Assembly (NCBI GenBank): GCA_021299635.1
Contig: JAJTFA010000006.1
Span: 62,001-126,000, forward strand
Length of the DNA stretch: 64,000 nucleotides
Direction: 5' to 3'
Source of the DNA: Sphingobacteriales bacterium
GTDB lineage: Bacteria > Bacteroidota > Bacteroidia > UKL13-3
Both the position numbers and the translations under genes were made by a program. Each line of letters begins with the position of its first letter. Within the stretch, counting starts at the first letter, position 1. Below are positions 53,040-62,075 of the stretch, in pieces. The notes below the pieces were generated by a model. The model searched no databases. It had not been told where the DNA came from and saw only the letters and a list, made by a program, of their open reading frames with translations.

Positions 53040-55349
53040 ATGCATTTAAAACACCAATTAATTCTTGCCGTTTGTATCTGTAAATTTTCCACAGCCACCG
53101 CACAGCATACGCTTATAGGAAATATTACAGATGAAAACAAGGAACCACTAGCCAGTGTGAGCATATATGTAAGCCCTTCCATTGGCACTACTTCCAATGC
53201 CTCGGGCAACTATCAATTAGAATTTACAGAAACAGGCACTCAAGAAATTACCTTTAGTTATGTAGGCTATGAAACTGAAAAGAGAAAAGTTTTTATTAAT
53301 GGAGAAACACGCATAAACCTGCATTTAAAACCAAACCACGGAGAACTAAACCAGGTGGTTGTTTCGGCCGGCCGCTTTGAACAGGAGATAAAACGAGTTA
53401 GCGTTTCAACAGATATTATTAAGCCATACCTGATAGAAAATAAGGTGGTTGTAAACATGGAACACATAATGAATCAGCTGCCATCAGTGAATGTGATAGA
53501 CGGACAAGTAAATATCAGAAGCGGCAGTGGTTGGTCTTACGGAGCTGGTTCAAGGGTTATGGTATTATTGGATGATATACCCTACCTGAGCGGAGATGCA
53601 GGAGTGGTGCAATGGAAATTTATACCTACAGAAAATATTGAGCAAATGGAGGTGATTAAAGGTGCCTCTTCTGTTTTATACGGCTCATCTGCTTTAAATG
53701 GAACCATCCATATCAGAACTGCCACAGCAAAGGATAAGCCACAAAGCGGCTTCACCTTATTTTCAGGATTTTTTGATCAACTCGCACGAGATAGCGCACA
53801 ATGGAGTAAACGTACCCGCTGGCAATATGGCTTCAACGCTTATCATAATCGCAAGATAAAACAACTTGATCTTAGCACATCAATTAACTACCTGAAAGAT
53901 GAAGGATACAGATTAGGTGAAAATGATGAACGACTTAGAATAAATTGGAGAACCAACTACCGAAACAAAAAAATAGCCGGTCTTAGTTACGGGCTTAATG
54001 GCAGTGTTAACACCCAAAAAAGCGCGAGTTTCCTTCTTTGGGAAAGCTTTGCACAATCTTATATATCACTTGACTCAGCCTCAACCAATGCAAGGGTGTT
54101 AAATACATCTATTGACCCGCATCTGGATTTTTATACAGGCAGTGTAAAACATAAAATCCGAGGCAGAATGATGTATACCAATAACGATATCACCAATCTT
54201 CAGGGCGACTCCAATAATCAGGATAACTCATTTAATCTCTGGTATGGAGAGTATCAAGGACAATTGCCATTTTATAAAAATAGATTTATGCTTAGTAGTG
54301 GTTTAGCCGGTAGCTATACCTACAGCAATTCTCCTTTATATAATGGAACCAATATCGCTACCAATTATGCACCCTTTGCTCAGCTGGACTACCGCTACAA
54401 ACAAATCAGTTTATCTGCAGGCTTGCGCCATGAACAATTTGCCATTAATGAATTTAAACAAAGTCAAACCATCAAACGTGCCGGATTCAATATTGAGGCT
54501 GCACGATACACATTTGTGCGGGCAAGTTACGGTGAAGGCTATCGCTTTCCTTCAATAGCAGAAAGATATGTAAGTACTTCTGTGGGCATTCTCAACGTAT
54601 TCTCTAATCCTGAGCTTAAGCCGGAAAGCGGTTGGAATGCAGAAGCCGGAATAAAACAAGGATTTAAACTAGGCAACTGGCAAGGTTATGCAGATATCGC
54701 ATACTTCCATACCGAATATGATAACATGATTGAATTTATTTTTGGTCAATGGAAAGAACCGGATATCAATAACCCGATTGCAGCATTAGGATTTAAATCA
54801 CTCAATATTGGTAGAACCCGCATTACAGGCTGGGATATAACACTCGCTGGCCAAGGAAAAATAGCCGACAACTGGGAAATGAAAGTACTTGCAGGATTCA
54901 CCTACACCAATCCTTTGGCAGTTGATTTTGATAAAATTATTGCCACTAGCTTTGATGGTTCTGTTGCTTTCCCTTATAAATTTTATAATGAGGACTCATC
55001 CAACAATACTTTAAAATACCGCTACAACCATATTGCTAAAGCCGATATAGAATTAACCTATAAAATGATATCGTTAGGAGTTAGTGTTAGGTATAACAGC
55101 TACATGCAAAATATAGATCGCATTTTTTTGGAGCCGTTGCTTACGCAATCTGTACCTGGTATAAGCAGAGGAAGACAATTAAATCCGAATGGGGATTGGA
55201 TTACTGATGTAAGGATTGCCTATAAAATAAATACTAGCTGGCATGTAAACTTTGTTGTAAACAATATAACCAACCATGAGCAGATGACAAGACCAGCAGA
55301 TATGAGACCGCCAAGAATGTTTGTGTTGCAAGCAACCTATAAATGGTAA
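53040..55349 (+). CDS. TonB-dependent outer-membrane receptor
   Basis: This 769-residue importer has a signal peptide (about 1-21, ending STATAQ). A carboxypeptidase-regulatory-like domain follows (HTLIGNITDENKEPLASVSIY). The plug has NQVVVSAGRFEQEIKRVSV and IEQMEVIKGASSVLYGSSALNGTIHI. The long barrel ends in PPRMFVLQATYKW with a terminal aromatic. The RPPRxFxLQxxYKW ending is typical of Bacteroidota receptors. A -7 box TATATTTG sits at 53015-53022. The substrate is unknown; the FdhF/YdeP gene downstream does not suggest one. Confidence 0.92.
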   Translation: MHLKHQLILAVCICKFSTATAQHTLIGNITDENKEPLASVSIYVSPSIGTTSNASGNYQLEFTETGTQEITFSYVGYETEKRKVFINGETRINLHLKPNHGELNQVVVSAGRFEQEIKRVSVSTDIIKPYLIENKVVVNMEHIMNQLPSVNVIDGQVNIRSGSGWSYGAGSRVMVLLDDIPYLSGDAGVVQWKFIPTENIEQMEVIKGASSVLYGSSALNGTIHIRTATAKDKPQSGFTLFSGFFDQLARDSAQWSKRTRWQYGFNAYHNRKIKQLDLSTSINYLKDEGYRLGENDERLRINWRTNYRNKKIAGLSYGLNGSVNTQKSASFLLWESFAQSYISLDSASTNARVLNTSIDPHLDFYTGSVKHKIRGRMMYTNNDITNLQGDSNNQDNSFNLWYGEYQGQLPFYKNRFMLSSGLAGSYTYSNSPLYNGTNIATNYAPFAQLDYRYKQISLSAGLRHEQFAINEFKQSQTIKRAGFNIEAARYTFVRASYGEGYRFPSIAERYVSTSVGILNVFSNPELKPESGWNAEAGIKQGFKLGNWQGYADIAYFHTEYDNMIEFIFGQWKEPDINNPIAALGFKSLNIGRTRITGWDITLAGQGKIADNWEMKVLAGFTYTNPLAVDFDKIIATSFDGSVAFPYKFYNEDSSNNTLKYRYNHIAKADIELTYKMISLGVSVRYNSYMQNIDRIFLEPLLTQSVPGISRGRQLNPNGDWITDVRIAYKINTSWHVNFVVNNITNHEQMTRPADMRPPRMFVLQATYKW

Positions 55350-55390
55350 TCATTAAAATTTGATTAAAACAAAATCTTTATATTCGAATA

Positions 55391-57703
55391 ATGGCAAAAC
55401 CAAGGAAGCCCAACCCGGAAAATCCGGAACAGTTCGAAGAGCTTAAACTTACCAAGCCAAAAGAAGTTGCTGCAGGCATACCTGCTGTTATTTCATCAGC
55501 AAAGCATGTATTTAGTGAAATGGACCCCGTACGCGGGATGAAAGCCTTGCTAAAACTTAACCAAAAAGATGGTTTTGATTGCCCTGGCTGTGCTTGGCCA
55601 GATCCGGACGATGAGCGCTCCCCTATTGCTGAATATTGTGAGAACGGAGCAAAAGCCATCGCAGAGGAAGCAACAACCAAAGCCCTATGGCCGCAATTTT
55701 TTGCCGAAAATAGTATTGCTGATTTATCTCAATTGGATGATTACCGCATTGGTAAAAAAGGTCGTGTGGCACAGCCCATGTATTTACCCAAAGGTGGTAC
55801 ACATTATCAACCCATAAGCTGGGATAATGCGTTTGCACTTATTGCAAAACATCTGAATAATTTATCATCTCCGGATGAAGCCATTTTTTATACATCTGGT
55901 CGCACCAGTAACGAAGCCGCCTTTCTATATCAACTTTTTGTGCGCGAGTATGGAACCAATAACCTACCTGATTGCTCCAATATGTGCCATGAAAGCAGTG
56001 GTGTGGCATTAAATGAAACCGTGGGTATTGGCAAAGGTTCTGTAACACTAGAAGATTTCTACGAAGCTGAAGTCATCATTATTCTTGGGCAAAACCCGGG
56101 AACCAATCATCCGCGTATGCTCAGCGCATTACAAAAAGCAAAAGAAAACGGCTGCACCATTATTTCCGTAAACCCATTGCCAGAAACAGGTCTCGTTGCA
56201 TTTAGCAATCCCCAAACCGTGAAAGGTGCATTGGGAATTAAAGCCCGATTAACCGATATTTTTCTACAGGTGAAAATAAATGGCGATATGGCTTTACTAA
56301 AAGCCATTATGAAGCTGATGCTGGAGGAAGAAAGAAAAAATCCGGGTACCGTTTTTGACCACGACTTTATTAAGCAGCACACCCTTGGTTATGATGCACT
56401 GATTGAAAATATAAATCAGTATTCCATAGATGAATTATGCATTAACTCGGGAATAAGTCTTGAACAAATCAGGCAAACGGCCCAAGCCATCATGCATAAA
56501 AAGAAAATTATTGCATGTTGGGCAATGGGATTAACCCAGCATAAAAATGCGGTAGATACCATTAAAGAAGTTGTAAACTTGCTTCTTGTAAAAGGCAGCA
56601 TTGGCAAACCCGGTGCCGGAACCTGCCCCGTGCGAGGGCATAGTAATGTTCAGGGTGACCGAACGATGGGTATTTATGAGAAACCTCCGCAGGCTTTTCT
56701 GGATAGCATAGAACGGGTATTTGGTTTTAAACCTCCGCAACACCACGGTTATGATGTGGTGGATTGCATAAAGGCTATGCACGAGGGGAAAGGAAAAGTG
56801 TTTTTTGCAATGGGTGGTAATTTCCTTTCAGCCACACCTGATACTCAGTATACAGCTGAGGCGCTGCAGCGTTGCAAACTTACAGTTCAGGTAAGTACCA
56901 AATTAAACAGAAGTCATCTCATTACCGGTGAGGAGGCGTTGATTTTACCAACCTTCGGCCGAAGTGATAAAGATATACTTAATGGACAGGAACAATTTAT
57001 CAGTTGCGAAAATTCAATGGGTGTTATACAAATGAGTAAGGGCAATTTAAAGCCCGTTAGCAATGAACTGATGAGTGAAAGCCTAATTGTATGCAACCTT
57101 GCCAAGGCCACGCTGAGTAACCGAAGCAAGATAAATTGGAATAAATATATGCAGCATTATAATAACATACGAGAGGATATTGAGCACACCATTCCTGGAT
57201 TTACAAACTACAACAAGAGAGTGCTTGAACCCGGGGGATTTTATTTGCCCAATGCTGCGCGAAACGGTCGATTCAATACGTTTTCCAGGAAAGCTATGCT
57301 AAATGTGGCCAACCTTACCACCAATCACCTTGAGCCTGATGAGTTAATGATGATGACGGTGCGAAGCCATGATCAGTTTAATACAACTATTTATGGATTA
57401 AATGACCGCTACAGAGGTGTTTTTAATGAGCGTAGGGTAATTTTTATGAATGAGAAAGATATGGTGCGACATAATTTGCAAGCCGGAGATATTGTAGACC
57501 TATATAATTACCATGATGGCATAGAACGTGTTGCACGTAAATTTATAGTGGTTGCTTTTAATATACCGGAACAATGCACAGCAACGTATTTCCCTGAAAC
57601 CAATGTTTTGGTACCCATTAATAGTGTAGCAGATAAGAGCAACACTCCTACAAGCAAATTTGTAGTTTTAAAAGTGCGTAAACATGAAGCAATTACGGCT
57701 TAA
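55391..57703 (+). CDS. FdhF/YdeP-family molybdopterin oxidoreductase
   Basis: This 770-residue protein is a molybdenum bis-MGD oxidoreductase. The N-terminal DGFDCPGCAWPDPDDERS is diagnostic for the YdeP group. CSNMCHESSGVALNETVGIG and GQNPGTNHPRML lie in the cofactor-binding domains. GTCPVRGHSNVQGDRTMGI follows, and the C-terminal beta-barrel contains MMTVRSHDQFNTTIYGLNDRYRG. E. coli YdeP is linked to acid resistance; the true substrate is unknown. No molybdopterin synthesis genes are in the window. It starts 41 bp after the TonB receptor. Confidence 0.93.
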   Translation: MAKPRKPNPENPEQFEELKLTKPKEVAAGIPAVISSAKHVFSEMDPVRGMKALLKLNQKDGFDCPGCAWPDPDDERSPIAEYCENGAKAIAEEATTKALWPQFFAENSIADLSQLDDYRIGKKGRVAQPMYLPKGGTHYQPISWDNAFALIAKHLNNLSSPDEAIFYTSGRTSNEAAFLYQLFVREYGTNNLPDCSNMCHESSGVALNETVGIGKGSVTLEDFYEAEVIIILGQNPGTNHPRMLSALQKAKENGCTIISVNPLPETGLVAFSNPQTVKGALGIKARLTDIFLQVKINGDMALLKAIMKLMLEEERKNPGTVFDHDFIKQHTLGYDALIENINQYSIDELCINSGISLEQIRQTAQAIMHKKKIIACWAMGLTQHKNAVDTIKEVVNLLLVKGSIGKPGAGTCPVRGHSNVQGDRTMGIYEKPPQAFLDSIERVFGFKPPQHHGYDVVDCIKAMHEGKGKVFFAMGGNFLSATPDTQYTAEALQRCKLTVQVSTKLNRSHLITGEEALILPTFGRSDKDILNGQEQFISCENSMGVIQMSKGNLKPVSNELMSESLIVCNLAKATLSNRSKINWNKYMQHYNNIREDIEHTIPGFTNYNKRVLEPGGFYLPNAARNGRFNTFSRKAMLNVANLTTNHLEPDELMMMTVRSHDQFNTTIYGLNDRYRGVFNERRVIFMNEKDMVRHNLQAGDIVDLYNYHDGIERVARKFIVVAFNIPEQCTATYFPETNVLVPINSVADKSNTPTSKFVVLKVRKHEAITA

Positions 57704-57708
57704 CTGCT

Positions 57709-57739
57709 TTTTATGTCGGTTCAAATGGAATTATCTTTG
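57709..57739 (+). promoter_or_regulatory. Promoter TTTT-N19-TATCTTTG before the TlpA-like gene
   Basis: TATCTTTG at 57732-57739 is a perfect -7 box with TTTT at 57709-57712, exactly 19 bp upstream, the same arrangement as the mtaB promoter. The transcript would have a leader of about 70 nt before ATG 57817. Confidence 0.6.
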
Positions 57740-57816
57740 GTTTGGTATAATCTATGCCATTAATCAGTGAATTAACAAATAAGATTTACTATATTCACCC
57801 CTGAAAACAATGCATT

Positions 57817-58317
57817 ATGAATAGAATAACGACCACACTTATCTTGTTTAGTTTAGCATTTGGAGCTGCTGCCCAAAATGGCCAAACCATGCCCGAAATA
57901 GTTCTTAAAGACCTGAACGGAAAAAATAAAAATGTAGCTGAATACTCCAAAGCAGGCAAAATTGTTATTATTAATTTTTGGGCCACCTGGTGCACCCCAT
58001 GCAAAAAAGAGCTGAACAATATTCATGAAACGCTATATGAAACATGGAAAAACGAATATAATGTAGAGTTGATTGCCGTTTCAATAGACGACTCCAGGAA
58101 TGTGCTTAAGGTAAAGCCTTATGTTGCAGGCCAGGGTTGGGAATATGAGGTATTACTTGATGTAAACAGAGATCTGCTAAGAGCCCTCAACGGTCAAAAT
58201 GTTCCATACACCATTGTGCTTGACAAAACAGGAACGGTTGTTTGGACACACAACGGATATATTGAAGGTGATGAATTTAAACTGCAGGAAAAACTAAAAG
58301 AATTGGCAGGAAAATAA
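57817..58317 (+). CDS. TlpA/ResA-like thiol-disulfide oxidoreductase
   Basis: This 166-residue exported thioredoxin-fold protein has a signal peptide (about 1-20, ending GAAAQN). The active site is NFWATWCTPCKKE with a CxxC. The cis-proline loop is in VPYTIVLDKTG. An insertion typical of TlpA/ResA lies before the third strand (YETWKNEYNVELIAVSIDD). It probably reduces or exchanges disulfides in the periplasm. A strong hairpin terminator follows ten bases after the stop. Confidence 0.93.
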   Translation: MNRITTTLILFSLAFGAAAQNGQTMPEIVLKDLNGKNKNVAEYSKAGKIVIINFWATWCTPCKKELNNIHETLYETWKNEYNVELIAVSIDDSRNVLKVKPYVAGQGWEYEVLLDVNRDLLRALNGQNVPYTIVLDKTGTVVWTHNGYIEGDEFKLQEKLKELAGK

Positions 58318-58327
58318 AACTTCTGCT

Positions 58328-58358
58328 AAAAAAAAGGAGCCTTTCGGCTCCTTTTTTT
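58328..58358. terminator. Bidirectional intrinsic terminator
   Basis: A run of eight A, a 6-bp GC-rich stem (58336-58341 with 58346-58351, loop TTTC) and a run of seven T can act in both directions. It serves the TlpA-like gene on the plus strand and the small basic protein gene on the minus strand. Confidence 0.93.
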
Positions 58359-58382
58359 GGTAATATAAATTTGGTAAAAGTA

Positions 58383-58520
58383 TTAATCTTCTACGATAAC
58401 AACTTTCTCAGTGTTCGGTGATTTGGAGTTAACCAGCTTGCTGTTCTTTTTAAGCAATTGCTTGCGCTGACGAGATACGGTTTTATTTAATCTGTCTTTT
58501 CTTTTGTAACGGGTAAACAT
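58383..58520 (-). CDS. 45-residue strongly basic protein of unknown function
   Basis: A complete short frame from ATG (58518-58520) to TAA (58383-58385) encodes a protein with 14 Lys/Arg among 45 residues, concentrated in the first 28 (MFTRYKRKDRLNKTVSRQRK). A C-terminal tail ends VVIVED. It sits between a bidirectional terminator and a candidate promoter (TTTG-N20-TAACTTCG on the minus strand), so it has its own transcription unit. A nucleic-acid- or ribosome-binding role is plausible from the charge. I do not recognise a family. Confidence 0.62.
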   Translation of the reverse strand: MFTRYKRKDRLNKTVSRQRKQLLKKNSKLVNSKSPNTEKVVIVED

Positions 58521-58542
58521 AGTTGTCTGATTTAATGGGTGG

Positions 58543-58574
58543 CGAAGTTAAAACCATTTTTTTACAATGGCAAA
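58543..58574 (-). promoter_or_regulatory. Candidate promoter of the small basic protein gene
   Basis: On the minus strand TTTG (58574-58571) is followed after 20 bp by TAACTTCG (58550-58543), one base off TANNTTTG. It lies 22 bp upstream of the ATG. Confidence 0.4.
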
Positions 58575-58583
58575 TATTTAGCC

Positions 58584-59987
58584 TCAATATCCCAAAATTT
58601 TCATCATGGTATCTGAGTCTTGCTCTTGCGCAAATACCTGATAGATAAGGCTTCCATCCTCTTTTTTATCAATAATTACATGTTTCGGGGCGGGCACCAG
58701 GCAATGCTGAATTCCGCCATACCCTCCTAACGACTCCTGATAGGCTCCGGTATGAAAGAATCCCATGTATAATGGCTCATCATTGAGTTTTGGCAGAAAT
58801 ACCTGATTGGTATGCGTGTCACTATTATAAAAATCCTGGCTGTCGCAGGTTAGGCCTCCTAAGTTAATGCGCTGAAACTCTTTATCCCAGTTATTTATGG
58901 CCAGTAAAATAAATTTCTGTCCTATGCCCCAGGTATCAGGTAAGGTAGTAATGAATGAGCTATCAATCATATACCACAATTCCTTATCATTTTGCTGCTT
59001 TTGCCCGATAATAGAATACAAAATACCACCACTTTCCCCTACGGTAAATGAACCAAACTCGGTAATAATATTCGGTTCAGGTACAGCTCTGGATTCGCAA
59101 ATGGTTTTAATGTAGTACACAATCTGATCGATCATGTATGGATAATCATGCTCTACACCCAGGGAGGTATAAATTGGCATACCACCACCAATATCAATGG
59201 TATCAAGCTCTTCGCACACTTCTTTTAGGTCGCAATACACATTAACCAATCGGGTTAGTTCGCTCCAGTAGTAGGTGGTATCTTTAATGCCTGAATTTAC
59301 AAAAAAATGCATCATTTTTAGGCTAAAAGCCGGATTGTTTTTGATGCGCTGATTATACAAATCAACCACACCTTTATAGCTCATACCCAATCGTGATGTG
59401 TAAACCAGAAATCCCGGTTCTTCTTCCGTAGCAATGCGCATACCCAGCTTAACGGGGCCTTTCATATGCTTTTCAAGCACATCCAACTCCTCCGGATTAT
59501 CCATTACGCAAATCAGATTCTCAAATCCGTTAGATACAAATGCAGCCATTTTTTTGGCATATTGCTCTGTTTTATAACCGTTGCAAATAATATATTTTTC
59601 TTTGCCAAACCTGCCCTGCTCATGCAGGTTTTGTATCAAATCCAAATCAAAAGCTGATGAGGTTTCAATATCGGCATTGTTCTTCAGTACCTCATTGAGC
59701 ACAAAACTAAAGTGTGAACTTTTGGTGCAATAGCAATAATTATAATTGCCTTTATAATCATATTTCTCAATAGCCTGATCAAATAAGGTTCTGGCTTTAT
59801 TTATCTGAGACCCGATTTTTGGCAAATACGTAAACTTAAGTGGCGTGCCATATTCTTGAATCACTTCCATTAGGTTAATGTCGTGAAAAAAGAGGTTGTT
59901 ATTGCGCACCTCAAAGCCATGACGCGGGAAATAAAAGGTCTGATTAATCAGATCAATGTACTTGTTTTTTACGGGTAAAGCTGCCAA
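58584..59987 (-). CDS. speA: Biosynthetic arginine decarboxylase (SpeA-type, alanine-racemase fold)
   Basis: This PLP enzyme decarboxylates arginine to agmatine, the first step of the plant/bacterial polyamine route. The PLP lysine lies in YNYCYCTKSSHFSFV. The barrel contains IETSSAFDLDLI, IICNGYK and DIGGGMPIY, and the C-terminal domain contains TEFGSFTVGESG and LGGLTCDSQDFYN. At 467 residues it is shorter than E. coli SpeA but typical of the Bacteroidota form. It begins an arginine-metabolism cluster with ctlX and arginase. Confidence 0.9.
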   Translation of the reverse strand: MAALPVKNKYIDLINQTFYFPRHGFEVRNNNLFFHDINLMEVIQEYGTPLKFTYLPKIGSQINKARTLFDQAIEKYDYKGNYNYCYCTKSSHFSFVLNEVLKNNADIETSSAFDLDLIQNLHEQGRFGKEKYIICNGYKTEQYAKKMAAFVSNGFENLICVMDNPEELDVLEKHMKGPVKLGMRIATEEEPGFLVYTSRLGMSYKGVVDLYNQRIKNNPAFSLKMMHFFVNSGIKDTTYYWSELTRLVNVYCDLKEVCEELDTIDIGGGMPIYTSLGVEHDYPYMIDQIVYYIKTICESRAVPEPNIITEFGSFTVGESGGILYSIIGQKQQNDKELWYMIDSSFITTLPDTWGIGQKFILLAINNWDKEFQRINLGGLTCDSQDFYNSDTHTNQVFLPKLNDEPLYMGFFHTGAYQESLGGYGGIQHCLVPAPKHVIIDKKEDGSLIYQVFAQEQDSDTMMKILGY

Positions 59988-60113
59988 TGTATGTTTTGCT
60001 TTTTATTTAAGTAATGTGTAATAAAATAACCGATGCAATGATAGAAAATACACATGAACAAATTGCGAACTTTTTTTGTGATTTTAATTGGTTTTTGACA
60101 GTCCTGAAAATAA

Positions 60114-61028
60114 CTATTTTTTGGGAAGAAAAATTTCAGCCATCATGCAGCGGGCACTGCCACCTCCGTTAGTTTCAATGGTATTGAGCGGAGTATGAAG
60201 CAATGTGGCATGCCTGCTTAATTTAGCTAGCTGCTCAGGGCTTAAACTTGCATTGGCCTTGCTACTCATGATAAGCAAGGGCCTGCCATCTTCACCCTGC
60301 ACTTCCAGCATATTACCGGCAAACGCTTCCAACTGATTCAGGCTAATTTCTATGATTTCTTTATTTGTTGAATCTTTAATTGCGCTTTGGTGCATAGGAT
60401 TGGGAATACAATCCAAACAAATAACCATAAAACCACTTCCCACACTCATCACTACATTGGTATGATAGATAGGCTTGCCTGTGCGGTCAATTGCATTGAA
60501 CAATACAGGTTGGTAGCCAAAATCACTGCAGAACTGTTTCACCAATACTGCATCCGTTCTGAGAGAAATGCAGGCATAGCAAATTTTATTTTCCCTGTCA
60601 AGCACCATGCTGCCTGTTCCTTCCAGGTATCTCCCTTCATGCTCTGCCAATGTATAGTCGGCAATATCAATGATAGAAAATACCTCAGCCAGGTTAGTTA
60701 TGATATCTGCCCTTCGTTCTTGTCTGCGGTTTTCTGCCTGCATCGGATAAACAGCCACCTTAGCGTTGCCATGCGTAGAAAACCAATTATTAGGGAAAAT
60801 AGAATCAGGCGTATGCGGTTGTGCTGTATCCTGCACTACCCAAACCTGCACACCATTGGCTCTTAACAAATCTACCAGTGCGGTAAACTCCATTAAAGCC
60901 TGCTCCTGAACCGTATGTTGTTCCGTAGCTTTCTGAAAAGAATTACTCTCGGTTGTTTGTACATTGAATCCAAACTGAACCGGAGCAATCATGAGGATAT
61001 GTGAGGTGTGTTGTTTTTCCTTTGCCAT
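60114..61028 (-). CDS. ctlX: CtlX-like citrulline/arginine amidinohydrolase family protein
   Basis: This 304-residue protein belongs to the guanidino-group-modifying superfamily and matches the CtlX (citrulline utilisation hydrolase) branch. Its N-terminus is HILMIAPVQFGFNVQT. PDSIFPNNWFSTH has the substrate-binding Asn/Asp. HEGRYLEGTGSMVLDR and YHTNVVMSVG follow, and the catalytic cysteine is in NGGGSARCMMAEIF. The start is set at ATG 61028 (MAKEKQ), since codons further upstream add nothing conserved. It is divergent from arginase. Whether the substrate is citrulline or arginine is not decided here. Confidence 0.86.
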   Translation of the reverse strand: MAKEKQHTSHILMIAPVQFGFNVQTTESNSFQKATEQHTVQEQALMEFTALVDLLRANGVQVWVVQDTAQPHTPDSIFPNNWFSTHGNAKVAVYPMQAENRRQERRADIITNLAEVFSIIDIADYTLAEHEGRYLEGTGSMVLDRENKICYACISLRTDAVLVKQFCSDFGYQPVLFNAIDRTGKPIYHTNVVMSVGSGFMVICLDCIPNPMHQSAIKDSTNKEIIEISLNQLEAFAGNMLEVQGEDGRPLLIMSSKANASLSPEQLAKLSRHATLLHTPLNTIETNGGGSARCMMAEIFLPKK

Positions 61029-61136
61029 GAGTAATGTTGCAAGGTAAAGGAATGATCTTACATACAAACATCAACAACCTAAAAAGGGCAATTTGCCGCT
61101 TTTGATTAGATTTGCAGAAGTACCATTCATATATAT

Positions 61137-62075
61137 ATGCGCGGTGAGCGATTTAAAGTAATTACAGTTGAAAGCGATTTTGGCGCAGGAAAAAAAGGTG
61201 CTGCATTAGGTCCGCAAGCACTATTAAGCAGTTTACAGAAATCAGGATTCAAGGCTTTTGATGTATTTAATTACAACCGGTTGGTACCGGAGGAATTGCC
61301 TTCTACAACAGATACCCCCTTTGGCAAGAACATTGAAAATATCAAGAATTTTCAGGAGAAGATTGTATTGTATATCCAGGACATACTAAAGCTGGAAAAG
61401 GTTCCTTTTATTATTTCCGGTGATCATAGCAGTGCCAATGCGCTTATATCAGGCATTAAAGATTATCATGCCAATAGCCGCGTAGGTGTAATTTGGATAG
61501 ATGCCCATGCCGATTTGCACAGCCCTTATACCACTCCCTCTGGCAACGTGCACGGAATGCCAATTGCCGCACTCATGGGGCAGGACCACAAAGAAATGGG
61601 CAAAAACCAGCCCAAGGAAATTACGAAGCAGTTATGGGAAGTGCTAAAAAAAATTGGCCGAAGGCGTATTACACCTAAAATACAAGGAAGAGATATTGTA
61701 TTTATTGCTTTGAGAAGCACCGAAACCGAAGAAGAACGGATTATTGCCAAAGAAGAAATTAAAACCTTTAGGCCACAGGAGATTGCTGCCCTTGGCATTG
61801 AGCGAGTGGCACAGCAAACCTTGCATCATTTGCGCAACTGTGATTGCATTTATGTATCATTTGATGTAGACAGTCTTGATTCATCGATTTCTTCAGGCAC
61901 CGGAACACCGGAAGCAAACGGACTTAGCTTAGGGCAAGCAACCTACCTCCTAAACACCTTTGGGTCAGACGAGCGTTTGCTTGGGTTGGAAATAACAGAA
62001 ATTAATCCAACACTTGATGCAGAGAAACCCATGCAGGAGGTGATTGCATTATTACTAAAAAAGGTTTTTGCCTAA
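61137..62075 (+). CDS. Arginase-type ureohydrolase
   Basis: This 312-residue enzyme has the dinuclear manganese motifs of the ureohydrolase family: SGDHSSANAL, VIWIDAHADLHSP and SFDVDSLDSS. SGNVHGMPIAA and SGTGTPEANGLS favour arginase over agmatinase, as does the N-terminus ESDFGAGKKGAALGP. It would split arginine to ornithine and urea. The family's GGDH is SGDH here. A -7 box TAGATTTG lies at 61107-61114. With SpeA nearby an agmatinase role cannot be ruled out. Confidence 0.87.
   Translation: MRGERFKVITVESDFGAGKKGAALGPQALLSSLQKSGFKAFDVFNYNRLVPEELPSTTDTPFGKNIENIKNFQEKIVLYIQDILKLEKVPFIISGDHSSANALISGIKDYHANSRVGVIWIDAHADLHSPYTTPSGNVHGMPIAALMGQDHKEMGKNQPKEITKQLWEVLKKIGRRRITPKIQGRDIVFIALRSTETEEERIIAKEEIKTFRPQEIAALGIERVAQQTLHHLRNCDCIYVSFDVDSLDSSISSGTGTPEANGLSLGQATYLLNTFGSDERLLGLEITEINPTLDAEKPMQEVIALLLKKVFA

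Noticed and set aside
61130-61139. TATATATATA tract before the arginase start
   Set aside because: Too short to be a functional microsatellite; ordinary AT-rich spacer.
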